From: Synaphobranchus kaupii
Lineage: Eukaryota; Chordata; Actinopteri; Anguilliformes; Synaphobranchidae
Direction of reading: 5' to 3'
NCBI GenBank assembly: GCA_029718625.1
Contig: CM056381.1
Span: forward strand, 56,290,157 to 56,354,156
DNA: 64,000 bases
The translations under genes and the position numbers were made by a program. Numbering within the stretch: the stretch's first letter is position 1; every line of letters begins with the position of its first letter. The notes beneath the pieces are model-generated. The model searched no databases. It saw only the letters and a list, made by a program, of their open reading frames with translations, and was not told the DNA's origin. Below, piece by piece: positions 34,874 through 43,794 of this stretch.

Positions 34874-35803
34874 TTGGACAGAAATACTATTTTACATGCG
34901 CATAGTTTTCATCCAAATCATATGATTGAAAATATACCATACGGTCAATTTTTACGTTTAAAACAAATATGTAGTGATGAAACGGACTATGAGTCAAAAG
35001 TAAAGGATATGCGACAACGTTTTTTATATCGGGGATACAAGAGCAGGACAATTGACAAGTCCTTTAGTAGAACTTTACAAAGGGATAGGAAGGACCTTTT
35101 GGCCCCCTCTACCATAATTGATGGGATTCAGGAGGACAGAGTTGCATTTGTGTCGGAATATAATAATATATCGCCCAGAATTAAAAATATAATTTTGAAG
35201 CATTGGAATATTCTGCATTGTGATCCCCAACTCAGTTCATTAGTTTTCTCTCGCCCCAGATTTTGTTATAAGAGAAGTAAAAACCTTAGAGATCACTTGG
35301 TGACATCAATGTATAAATCCCCAAGCATGGGTTCTAATTGGCTGAGTAAAGAGGTACAAGGTAATTATCGTTGTGGTAAATGCACTCATTGTTCTAATAC
35401 TGTTGACACAAAAAAATTCCATCATCTGCGTACTGGTCAGGAATATACTATTGGGGGTTTTATTAACTGTAACTCTACAGATGTTATTTATATGTTAAAA
35501 TGCCCTTGTGGAATGATTTACATTGGACAGACTAAACGTAATTTGAAGCTTTGCATAGCCGAGCACAAAGCGGCTATACGAAACGGTAATTTGGATTATG
35601 CCATTGCCAGACATTACAAAGCCCGAGACCATGGATCTGCAGCAAGTCTGAAATTTGTTGGTTTAGAAAAAGTTTTACCCTCACCAAGAGGAGGTAACAT
35701 AATAAAACAGTTACTACAGAGAGAATCATTTTGGATATTTACATTGGACTCAATGGAACCAAATGGATTGAATGAATCTCTAGATTTGAGTTCTTATCTT
35801 TGA
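34874..35803 (+). pseudogene. Penelope-like ORF, GIY-YIG endonuclease part
   Basis: The 3' portion of a Penelope-like protein. Residues 1-60 match the linker after the reverse transcriptase (HAHSFHPNHMIENIPYGQFL, then RFLYRGYK). A cysteine cluster CGKCTHC near 170 follows, then the GIY-YIG nuclease from about residue 200: VIYMLKCPCGMIYIGQTKR, LCIAEHKAAI, RESFWIFTLD and PNGLNESLDL at the end. The nuclease nicks target DNA during retroposition. The frame opens at a TTG just inside the repeat; the first in-frame ATG is at 34922. The entire reverse transcriptase is missing. The usual arginine before the EHK motif is a cysteine here. The remaining 309 codons are free of stops, suggesting a fairly recent truncated insertion. 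Confidence 0.85.
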
Positions 35804-36402
35804 ACTGAGTCCACTATTTGGGGCTTTGTATATGTCCAATTTTTATGTCTGCTATTCCTTAGTATTGTACTAGTTATGTACTATTAGACTTATTGAATTA
35901 AAATGTGGTGGAAAATTGCACAAGCTGACTATTTTTGGCATGTTTAAAGGTATCATCATTACCATTTTTTTGTTTTCCTTCCTGTGTTGTGTTTTATAAA
36001 AGTTGCGCTGTATCCCTTTATGGATAGCTCATGTTTAGCTGGTCTGTCAGGTGTCCATTTCATATAAGATTGGGGGTCATTCTTTGATGATTGATTATCG
36101 CAAGGTGTTACTTGTTGTAACCATTATTGTGTATGACGATAGTTTACTTGATATAAAGTGTTAATTGCTTCCTGATGTAACCGTTATTGATGAGTGTTAA
36201 TTGGTGTTTTGTTTTCTATTGTGAATGACTAACTTAATTGATATTGTGAATGACTAACTTAATTGATATTGTGAATTACTAACTTAATTGATATTGTGAA
36301 TGATTAACTTAATTGATATTGTGAATGATTAACTTAATTGATATGATGTGTTAATTGTTTCTATAATGTGATATGAGTCACCTGTGTCCAAGCTCGTTTC
36401 AC

Positions 36403-36446
36403 GAACGAACCTGACGAAGATACGCCGAAACGCGCGTCGTTCGTTC
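36403..36446 (+). ncRNA. Hammerhead-ribozyme-like motif, right repeat
   Basis: Stem I strands GAACGAAC (36403-36410) and GTTCGTTC (36439-36446) pair over 8 bp. CTGACGA is at 36411-36417, GAAA at 36427-36430, and GTC at 36436-36438 directly before the second stem I strand. ACG/CGU gives a 3-bp stem III with a 2-nt loop, consistent with action as a dimer. The 44-nt motif is identical to the one in the left repeat, in inverted orientation. Confidence 0.6.
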
Positions 36447-36590
36447 CACTTTTTAATAAACCTTTTTTGCATCTATATACTTTTTGCCTCTGAAGGTCAG
36501 TCTTTTAACTTTTTCATTTGAGTGTGCGGATTGAACATTGGAGCTGTGCATTGTATATTTTCGCCCTGGTTTTCTCTCTTTTTTCATATA

Positions 36591-37440
36591 TATAAACATA
36601 TAAATGTATAGGTTAGTGGCAATAGTTTAAGTTTTTAAAAAAACAAACAGTTTGTGTTAGCAGAAACGTTTTAAAAGAATAAAAGAATTCAAGCAGGCTG
36701 TTAAAAAGTGACAAATAGCGGTAGGCTATATCGAAAAAAGCAAGTTAGTTGTCTGAAAGAAAGAAAGAAAGAAAGAAAGCATGCCATTTAAAAAAATGTT
36801 TGTTAGCGTCGAAGGAAAAACCTTTGACAAGTTTTGGAGATGTCCGTGAATGGCGCCGTAGAGAGAGACCATAGCCAAGGTCTCCATAAAGTCTTAAAAC
36901 TGTGTAAAATAGCCAAGCGGCATATCTAAAAAACAAGTTAGTGTTCTAAAAGAAAGCCTAGGAGGACTCGAAAGAAAGACTAGAAAGAATCAAAAATAAA
37001 AGAATAGGCTATGTAACGTTTTACAGAATTAAAACGCAAAACCTAAAAAGAACTTAGAATTATTTTTGGGTTCCGCGGAGGTCCGTGGATAGCCTATAGC
37101 TAGACTATAGGTTGCAGAGACGTTTCCAGCCTGACATCGACCGTGCAAATGGAGACATTAGCTTTTCGTACGCCGTATACCTGAAAAGGGTATACGCCCC
37201 CGTAGTATCCGCTTCCTGTCCCCTATGACGGATGTTTACACGGTCCAATGAGCTGGATAGGGCTGGAAAAGCTTGTGACAAACCGGGTTTGAGGGTTAAC
37301 AACAGCTGCTGGAAGGAAGGTTTAGGCAACCTTTGAGCGACATGGAACAGCTGTATTACTGGCGGGAACCTCCACTAACTTTTGAATCAAAGAAAGAATA
37401 GTGGGATACATATAGCATAGACTAGAAATAATTCAGCAGG
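36591..37440. other. Region left of the Polinton genes
   Basis: No recognisable gene. It holds (GAAA)n at 36757-36779 and two diverged copies, about 200 bp apart, of a CAAGTTAGTNTTCTNAAAGAAAG block (36742 and 36937). It might include the Polinton terminal repeat, but I could not match it to an opposite end. Confidence 0.35.
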
Positions 37441-37599
37441 CCGCAAAATGCCCCGAACCCCATTGAAAAGGCGGCTATCTACCCTAACCGTCTATATGCC
37501 CTATAATGTTGTTCACTGGGTCAGAATCATGAAACAAAACTTTTGGCTATTTGTACAAGGTTATGTAATATGGCAATACTTAGTCTTAATTGATAGTCT

Positions 37600-38098
37600 T
37601 AAAACTTTCAGTTTAGCAGCTGGTCTTAGAGTTTGCAATCAAGAAAAAAAATTTTTTGGGTCAATTACCGAAATCTGTCATTATAGGCTTGGTAGATAAC
37701 AACGCTTTTACAGGTGTTTACAACAAGAACCCTTTCAATTTCCAACATTACAACGCTGAATACGTATCGCTCAGTATGAATGGCCTCCCGATCCCGAGCA
37801 AGCCATACCTCCCAAATTACGGTAACAGTTCTGCGGTTCGTGAATTTTACAGCCTAACGCTGGCCACAGGAAGACATCTGAAAGATACGCCATTGTGTAT
37901 AAATCGACAAGAATACATGAACGGTTACACCCTTTATGCTTTCAATCTGACACCCGATGAAGGTTGCAGCCAGCATCTATCACTGATCAAGACGGGTAAT
38001 ATCTGTCTGGAGATGAGATTCAGAAACCCACTACCCAGAACTGCTTCGACAATATCATTGAAGTGAACCAGAGGAGGAACGTGCTGTATGATTATTAT
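37600..38098 (+). pseudogene. Polinton major-capsid-like protein, C-terminal part
   Basis: Open mainly at 37656-38066, beginning QLPKSVIIGLVDNNAFTG, then NPFNFQHYNAEYVSLSMNG, NGYTLYAFNLTPDEG and LEMRFRNPLP. This is the C-terminal region of the double-jelly-roll capsid-like protein of Polintons (often listed as F54H12.2-like). A frameshift upstream near 37650 separates the preceding LRVCNQEKKFF, and a second near 38045 moves the last residues (ending in a Tyr pair at 38098) to another frame. The N-terminal two-thirds is missing, replaced by unrelated sequence at 37440-37600. It lies 5 bp before the protease start codon. Confidence 0.75.
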
Positions 38099-38103
38099 TA
38101 ATC

Positions 38104-38592
38104 ATGAACACCAGAGAACTAACGGCTATTTTGAGTAACAATCCTTACACAGTAAATAACTTTTATGGGGTTGTGGCCTGCGATGAGCTACCGGATAATA
38201 AACTAAATAATTTACCAGCATTGTACATTGTGAATACACACCCTCGAAATAAGCCTGGAGAACACTGGTTAGCATTGTATGTGAGTGCAGATAAAACTGG
38301 TGAGTTTTTCGACTCCTACGGCAATCCCCCTGACTACATTTATTTCCCAGATAGCATCATTACGTTTTTACAAAAGAACTGTTTAAGGATTGTTTACAAC
38401 ACGGTACAAGTGCAAGACCTACACAGCACAAAGTGTGGACAGCATTGCGTCTTTTATCTGCACAACAGGGCCAAAGGGGTTCCGTTTAGTGAAATTATAT
38501 CCCTATACCCTGATAATTTGAAAAATAATGATGCGATGGTTTCAAGATATGTTGATAAAATATACTTGGAAAAGTGTGTTAAAAACATGTAA
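38104..38592 (+). CDS. Adenain-like cysteine protease of the Polinton
   Basis: An intact 162-codon frame from ATG at 38104. The catalytic pattern of the adenovirus-type (C5) maturation protease is visible: His54 in GEHWLALY, Asp70 in FFDSYG, Gln104 in VQVQDL and Cys111 in STKCGQHCVFYL. The His, Gln and Cys positions and spacings match adenain closely. In Polintons this protease is thought to process capsid proteins. An AATAAA at 38700-38705 follows in a convergent intergenic gap. It is the only Polinton gene here that appears full-length without breaks. Expression is not shown, since the partner genes are dead. Confidence 0.85.
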   Translation: MNTRELTAILSNNPYTVNNFYGVVACDELPDNKLNNLPALYIVNTHPRNKPGEHWLALYVSADKTGEFFDSYGNPPDYIYFPDSIITFLQKNCLRIVYNTVQVQDLHSTKCGQHCVFYLHNRAKGVPFSEIISLYPDNLKNNDAMVSRYVDKIYLEKCVKNM

Positions 38593-38928
38593 AGCTGTGT
38601 ACAGACTGCATGCTGTGGTGAAATGTTTAAGGCCTGTCACTGTTGAAAAAAAACACAGGCATGTTTTGTTTGAATGTTACTTTATGTATTTTATTGTAAA
38701 ATAAAAACATTTTAAACTTTACATTTTGACATTTTGATCATTTAAAGCAAGCACACTCAACAGCTTCACAAATCTATCCAAGCTGAATGGTCTAAAACGG
38801 GGGATGAAAAAACAGCCTTAGGGCCTGGTTCTGGTGTCATAGGTGTAAAGGCTGTGGTATTTGGTATTTTTTTGTGTAGATTTATCTTGCCGCGCACATT
38901 TTGATTAGGTATGACAGAAATAGGAATA

Positions 38929-39273
38929 TTAAGCCATAGCCTCCATAAATTCCCCCCAACCCCGGGGTCTTCTATCATCAGAAATCTTGTGAGGGGCTGT
39001 TATGTTCTTTATTAGATCCAACATATGCGAACCACTTACAGCTGTGCCATTAAACACAAACTCCCCTTTATCGTTCCACGTTGCGACATTTCCTGATTTC
39101 AAAATTTTATCCAATATGTAGGTGGCATTTTTCCGGCTTCTAGGTGGCACGCTTTGTACAAAATCTTCAACTCGGGCGGTGTCCGTCCTGACATTATCGC
39201 GGCCCTCAACAGGCAATGATAGGGTTAAATGTTGCATTTCGGCTTCACCTTGTTTGACCAGCACTATGAAACG
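38929..39273 (-). pseudogene. 3' part of a Polinton gene (PY-like), cut by a hAT
   Basis: Reads LQRFIVLVKQGEAEMQHLTL, RSRKNATYILDKILKSGN and GWGEFMEAMA to its stop at 38929. Directly left of the hAT its first codons are in the frame that also reads on the far side of the insertion (42079-42120, HEKAKLYTIALQRF region). The hAT therefore landed inside this coding sequence. It resembles the small coiled-coil ORF next to the pX-like gene in vertebrate Polintons; function unknown. A frameshift near 42120 separates it from the pX-like frame. Confidence 0.6.
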
Positions 39274-39890
39274 CTGTAGAGCAGGCATGTCAAACTCAGT
39301 TTGGCTCTGGGGCCGGATCCAGACCTTCTGTTCTCAGGTGGGCCGGATCAGTAAAAGAATGTCAACTCCAAATATTTAGCTTTGTTTTTCAGTACTATGC
39401 TTTATCATTCAGCCTACATTTGTAGCCTACCCTACATATTATAATCACGGATGACAAGGGATCTGTTCTAAGCACAACACATTTATTCACAAACAATGGA
39501 ATTGGAAAAAAATATTTGGCGGTGAATGTGTTAACAACTGGTTTATTTTAACAGTTGAGTGAATGCAATTTTACACCTGAACCAACTCACCACACTAAAC
39601 AAACTGAAGTGGGAGCTATGAAAAAAATATTTTTGCCTTAATTGTCATACTGCTTTGAAATAAATAAAAAAAGAAATACAAAATAAAAGTTATAGCAGTG
39701 CATGGGCAATAAGATTAGGCTACATCAGATCAAACTACTAGGCTGGGCCTACTGAAGCTGAGAATATACTGTATTAATTGTCTTTAATATGAAACCAGCT
39801 TAATCTTATTTTTAATGATCTGTATTCATGAGTGCAAACAAATTTCGTGTCATCACACTTTTTTTCTCTCTCTCACTGCACTCCTGCAGT

Positions 39891-41489
39891 CTACTTGCTG
39901 CTGCTGGCTCCTGAAACTTGGCATCTTTTTGCCTTCACAAGTGCATCGATATTAGGTGTCAAATCCTGAGTAGCAGCACATTTAACAATGTCATTCAAGT
40001 GTTCATTTGTTAACCTTGAGCGCTGCTTTGTTTTATTATTGGTCATTACGGAGAACACCTGTTCACAAAGATAAGTAGTCCCAAACATGGATAGAACCTT
40101 TGCAGCCATGGCTGTTAATTTGGGGTAGCCTGGCACGAGATATTGATAAAACTTATCCAATCCCACGGACCCAAATTTATCTTTCATAGCGGAGTCGCAC
40201 TGCAAGTCAATTAGCTCGAGTTGAATGTCAGCTGGCATATCAGAAGGCTTCACTGTAAATGGCGAGCGAAAAAAGCCAAATTTGTTCTCAAGTTCACTGA
40301 ATACCTGAAACCTCCGCTCAAACTCTCGCAGCAAATCTGTTATGTTGTCTTTATATTTATCCAAATCACCATCGGGATGGTCCGGTGCCTTCGGACGCAC
40401 AGCTGTTAGACAAGAGAAATGCTCGGTGTCACCGTTGGATAGCTGTGTCTCCCACAGTGACAGTTTCATCTTGAACGCGCGTATGCTGTCGTCATATTGA
40501 GTGACAACTCTGTTACGGCCCTGCAATGTAGTGTTAAGTGTATTCAAGTGTTGTGTAATATCAACCATAAATGCAAGATCCTGCACCCATTCCTTGCATT
40601 TAAGTTCCTTCATTGGGCGTCCCTTCTTCTCCATGAACTGTCCAATTTCCCCTCGTAGCTCAAAGAAGCGCTTGAGTACTGCATCTCTGCTTAACCACCG
40701 CACGTCAGTGTGGTATGGTAGGCCAGCATGAATGTCATTATCACTGAGAAATGTGTCAAACTGACGGTGATTTAGACTGCGCGCTCTGATAAAATTGATG
40801 CATTTCACAACCACACTCATAACGTGGTCCATTTGCAGTGTTTTGCAACATAACGCCTCCTGATGCAAAATACAGTGGAATGCCCAAAACTCTTGTCCTC
40901 CATTTTCGGTCTGTACTTTGTCACGGAATTTTGTGGCAACACCTGCCTTTCTCCCGACCATTGATGGCGCACCGTCGGTAGCCAGGCTCACGGCACGGGA
41001 CCAGTCCACTCCCACCTTGTCCAGCGCTCCAACGAGAGAGCTGAAGATGTCATCTGCTGTTGTGGTGTCATTCATGGGCACCAATTCAAGCAGCTCCTCG
41101 GTGATGGTCAAAGTTTCATCAACACCTCTAATGAATATGGCCAGTTGAGCAATATCTGTGACATCGGTGCTCTCATCTATTGCAATTGAAAATGCGATAA
41201 ATGACTTGATTTTCTCTTTCATTTGGCTGCTCAAGTCACTTGATAGTTCTGTCACCCTATCTGCGACAGTGTTCCTCGTTAGACTAATATTGGCAAAGGC
41301 AGGTCGCTTTTCAGGGCACACAACTTCTGCAGCCTTCAGCATGCATGTTTTTACTAACTCCCCATCAGAAAATGGCTTGGATGCCTGCACCAGCTCGTTG
41401 GCAATAATGTAGCTGGCTCTCACAGCCCCATCAGCGATATCGCGGCTGCGAGTAAAAGCAGACTGCTGTTTCTTCAGACCAGCTACCAT
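39891..41489 (-). pseudogene. hAT transposase (GTF2IRD2/ZBED-type), main frame
   Basis: A 532-codon uninterrupted frame. RNase H-like motifs are in place: Asp105 in SIAIDESTDVTD, Asp172 in SLATDGAPSM, and the C-terminal dimerisation block with Glu in TTYLCEQVFSVM followed by RSRLTNEHL. This is the hAT family related to the transposase-like part of GTF2IRD2. It cuts and pastes the element via the CAGG-type ends. The methionine at 41489 is probably internal. Upstream coding, including the zinc finger at 41510-41728, is put out of frame by a 10-bp repeat at 41510-41535. Apart from that shift the protein seems complete, so the element may have been active recently. Confidence 0.92.
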
Positions 41490-41509
41490 TTTGTTTATCT
41501 CATCTTTCC

Positions 41510-41728
41510 TTAGTTGTCCTTAGTTGTCCTTAGTATGTGGTCATACTTGTCTTTATGGTGAGTCTCATAGTGGCGCCGAATATTAAACTCTTTGAACACT
41601 GCAACTTGCTGATTACATACCAAGCACACTGGTTTTGTATTCACCTCTGTGAATAAATAATTCACAGTCCATTTTTCCTGGAAAACTCTGCACTCCGTGT
41701 CCACTTTTCTTTTTTTTGACAGTGCCAT
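41510..41728 (-). pseudogene. hAT transposase N-terminus with zinc finger
   Basis: Starts ATG at 41728 (MALSKKRKVDTE). Residues 30-65 hold a BED-like zinc finger: PVCLVCNQQVAVF gives C-x2-C and RRHYETHH gives the histidines. Basic KKRK near the start may act in nuclear import. The frame ends after KDN because a CTAAGGACAA 10-mer is present in tandem and shifts the frame into a stop. It is the 5' part of the same transposase gene as 39891-41489. The zinc finger would contact the element ends. Confidence 0.85.
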
Positions 41729-42124
41729 TTTGGGAAGGGTGTGTTGACCGATAACTTGTTTAGTAGTGGTGAATGGTGAAGCAAGATTGCCGGTTTATTT
41801 TTACGTGGACACATCACGTTGCGAATGTATGTTTCCTGTCACTATCTCGTGTCAGTACCGCCTGCTGGACATGAGCCTTTTTACACATTTGCTGCCCTCT
41901 AGCGGCCGGAGGGAGCATTTGGTTTGTATTTATAGGGTTTACCGATCGAAATGAGATATAAAGCTAGAGACTCGCTTTTTTTTTTGACAAACTCAGAAAT
42001 TTATGCCGGGCCGGATTAAATCATCCAACGGGCCGGGTCCGGCCCGCGGGCCGTATGTTTGACATGCCTGCTGTAGAGCAATCGTGTACAGTTTTGCCTT
42101 CTCATGAGGACCAATATCAGTCCT

Positions 42125-42607
42125 TCATAAGATGTTACATATGGTTTGATCCAAATCATTTTCAACAGTTTGTCGGATTGGCTCCGGGGTAAAAGTAAGA
42201 TTCTTTAATTTGTCCAGCTGGCTTTGAGGCACGAGAAACATTTTTTGGGCATGCTCCATGTTTTTTTTAAAAATGCCACTGCGACCCGCTATCAAACTGG
42301 TGAGAAACGGTATTGCGACACTCAGCAGAGGCAGAAGGAATCCACCCCTTTGATTAATAATTTTCCTCCTCTTTCGAATAGATGATCTTTTGTTAATCAA
42401 CAGTTTAATTCCGACCTTTAGTTTTCTTATTTTTTTCAGTTGTGTATCTGTTAGGGGTATATTGCCGCGTAAAACATTGAGAGCTAGTTCACAAATTGTG
42501 TTTATAAGTTTACCAGAAGCAGACTGTAATATGGTATGTCTTTGCCGGGCATTACCTTCAAATAGGGCTTTTAGAAGCGTCCAGTTCCGTTTAATACGCG
42601 CAGACAT
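42125..42607 (-). pseudogene. Polinton pX-like basic/hydrophobic protein
   Basis: 160 codons from ATG at 42607, whose start is 2 bp beyond the ATPase stop codon. It opens MSARIKRNWTLLKALFEGN, followed by a helical leucine-rich region. A very basic stretch SSIRKRRKIINQRGG at about 95-110 runs into the hydrophobic FLLPLLSVAIPFLTSLIAG. The basic patch followed by a GGFLLPLL-type hydrophobic segment resembles adenovirus pX/pVI-like minor core proteins found in Polintons, thought to act in genome condensation or membrane interaction. It ends at NIL, where a frameshift probably separates it from the next frame (see 38929-39273). Assignment by pattern, moderate certainty. Confidence 0.6.
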
Positions 42608-42608
42608 A

Positions 42609-43292
42609 TTATTTTTTATTTAGCACATAAACTACCGGCCATTCTGGAGCGTACAAACCAGTTCTGATGGGGTATTCCTCAGGCGTCTGTGCTTTTAAGT
42701 CCACTAATAGGTAGCCATAAGCTTTTCTGGTCGCATCATCGAAACATTCAAGGAAAAACTTTGAATGTCTGGGGTACATTTGCCGTGCCAATACATTAAC
42801 TTGCATTTTATCTCTTGGATTTTTGAACAGAACAATATAGTTTGCATTAAGATTTATTGTGCGGCTGTTTCGACCCTGGAAGAAAAGATTCTGAACAAGA
42901 TATATGATGCTTAGGTTTCTATGGTGTGTATACTTGGTAAAAGCTCTCTCAATTTCAGAGCTCTGACTGTCAGCCTGCATAAGGTCATCAACAATTACCA
43001 TATTGGTTTTGTGCAAAGGTAGCAAAACTTCATTGGTCAAAGATTCAGGAAGACCTTCTACAAAATGTACGTTCTTTATTTTACAAAGCACTTCATCATA
43101 CATGGGTTGCCAGCACGAATAAAACCATACAATGTTCTGCGGTACTGTTGACAATACATGTTGTGCATTTTCGAGCAGTGTTTTCACAAAAATGCTTTTA
43201 CCGCTGTTTGATGGACCTGAGATTATGCATGAAAAAGGATGTTGAAGGCGGCTATCAAAACCCTCAACCCCAAACACTTATCTAGAATCCAT
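42609..43292 (-). pseudogene. Polinton FtsK/HerA-type packaging ATPase
   Basis: Walker A is GPSNSGKS (residues 21-28 counting from the codon at 43277) and Walker B is MVIVDDLM (93-100). QNLFFQGRNSRTI carries a sensor-like QN, and a C-terminal arm ends YVLNKK. These match the A32-like genome-packaging ATPases of Polintons and NCLDV-related viruses. About 222 codons is a normal size. The start is damaged: the likely ATG at 43290-43292 overlaps the polymerase stop, but TAA at 43278-43280 ends that frame after four codons, leaving only a GTG at 43277. If GTG is not used the gene is dead. Confidence 0.85.
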
Positions 43293-43794
43293 ATGGCAAG
43301 GTTTTGAAATCAGGGAGCAGGACCCTTTTGTTGTAAACTACTCTGAATCTTTTAGAAACTATGCGGTTGCTGAGAGAGAATCCTTTCTTATTCCTCACAA
43401 TTTGTTGTGTGTTGGTTGTAATTTCACGAGCTGGGGCCTCTGGATTCTGTACATAGTGTTGTACCAATTCTGTGAGGGATGAAAGATAGACAACTTGCGT
43501 GTTAGTATGATGCAGGGTTATACCTTTCACTTTCATGCATGTTTTACCAAACCGTGTTTTATAACTGTACGTCTTGGGCCCTCCTGATACAAATTCAACA
43601 ATGTGGTCACCGGGGTCTAGCTCACTAGTCAATTCTCCCAAAAAATCACCTAGAGAAGGCATCCAGTCACCCGGTCGGCTCACAAAGATTACAGAATCTG
43701 TGTCGTGGTACAGAACCCTGTCAGGCATTTTATTCATGACATCATAAAGGCCGCAATGAACACATTGCTCTATCTGGGGACCTTTGGAAAACAC
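43282..43794 (-). pseudogene. pPolB C-terminal part with motif C
   Basis: The continuation of the protein-primed family B polymerase after a frameshift near 43770-43794. It has YHDTDSVIFV, the DTD catalytic motif C, then GDFLGELTSELDPGDHI and VSGGPKTYSYKT, a KxY-type block, and ends KTLPYGF. Just before it, the conserved stretch leading to motif C is partly deleted and frameshifted (43740-43790). This removes residues essential to the palm fold. Confidence 0.88.

Larger units (their letters stand above)
34226..36590. mobile_element. Penelope-like element with inverted terminal repeats
   Basis: The left arm (34226 to about 34880) and right arm (about 35829-36590) are inverted copies sharing CTTCAGAGGCAAAAAGTATA, ACGCGCGTTTCGGCGTATCT and AATGACCCCCAATCTTATAT blocks. 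They flank a 5'-truncated GIY-YIG ORF. Each arm has a hammerhead-like motif and a 25-bp tandem repeat, about three units on the left (34464-34542) and five on the right (36218-36344). The right arm also has an insertion near 35965-36020. Inverted terminal repeats with a 5'-truncated body are a known Penelope configuration. Confidence 0.85.
39282..42070 (-). mobile_element. hAT transposon, near-complete, 8-bp target duplication
   Basis: Ends CAGGCATGTCAAAC and GTTTGACATGCCTG are perfect inverted repeats. The exact direct repeat CTGTAGAG flanks it at 39274-39281 and 42071-42078. The interior next to each end shows GGGCCGGAT-type blocks. It carries a hAT transposase in two frames on the minus strand. 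It is younger than the Polinton whose gene it interrupts. Confidence 0.97.

Noticed and set aside
36591..37440. Polinton integrase or terminal repeat
   Set aside because: No HHCC or DDE-like pattern and no matching inverted sequence near 50.6 kb could be found by eye. Left unassigned.
39122..41412. Plus-strand frames within the hAT
   Set aside because: They lie antisense to the transposase and its flanking Polinton gene and have no independent support.
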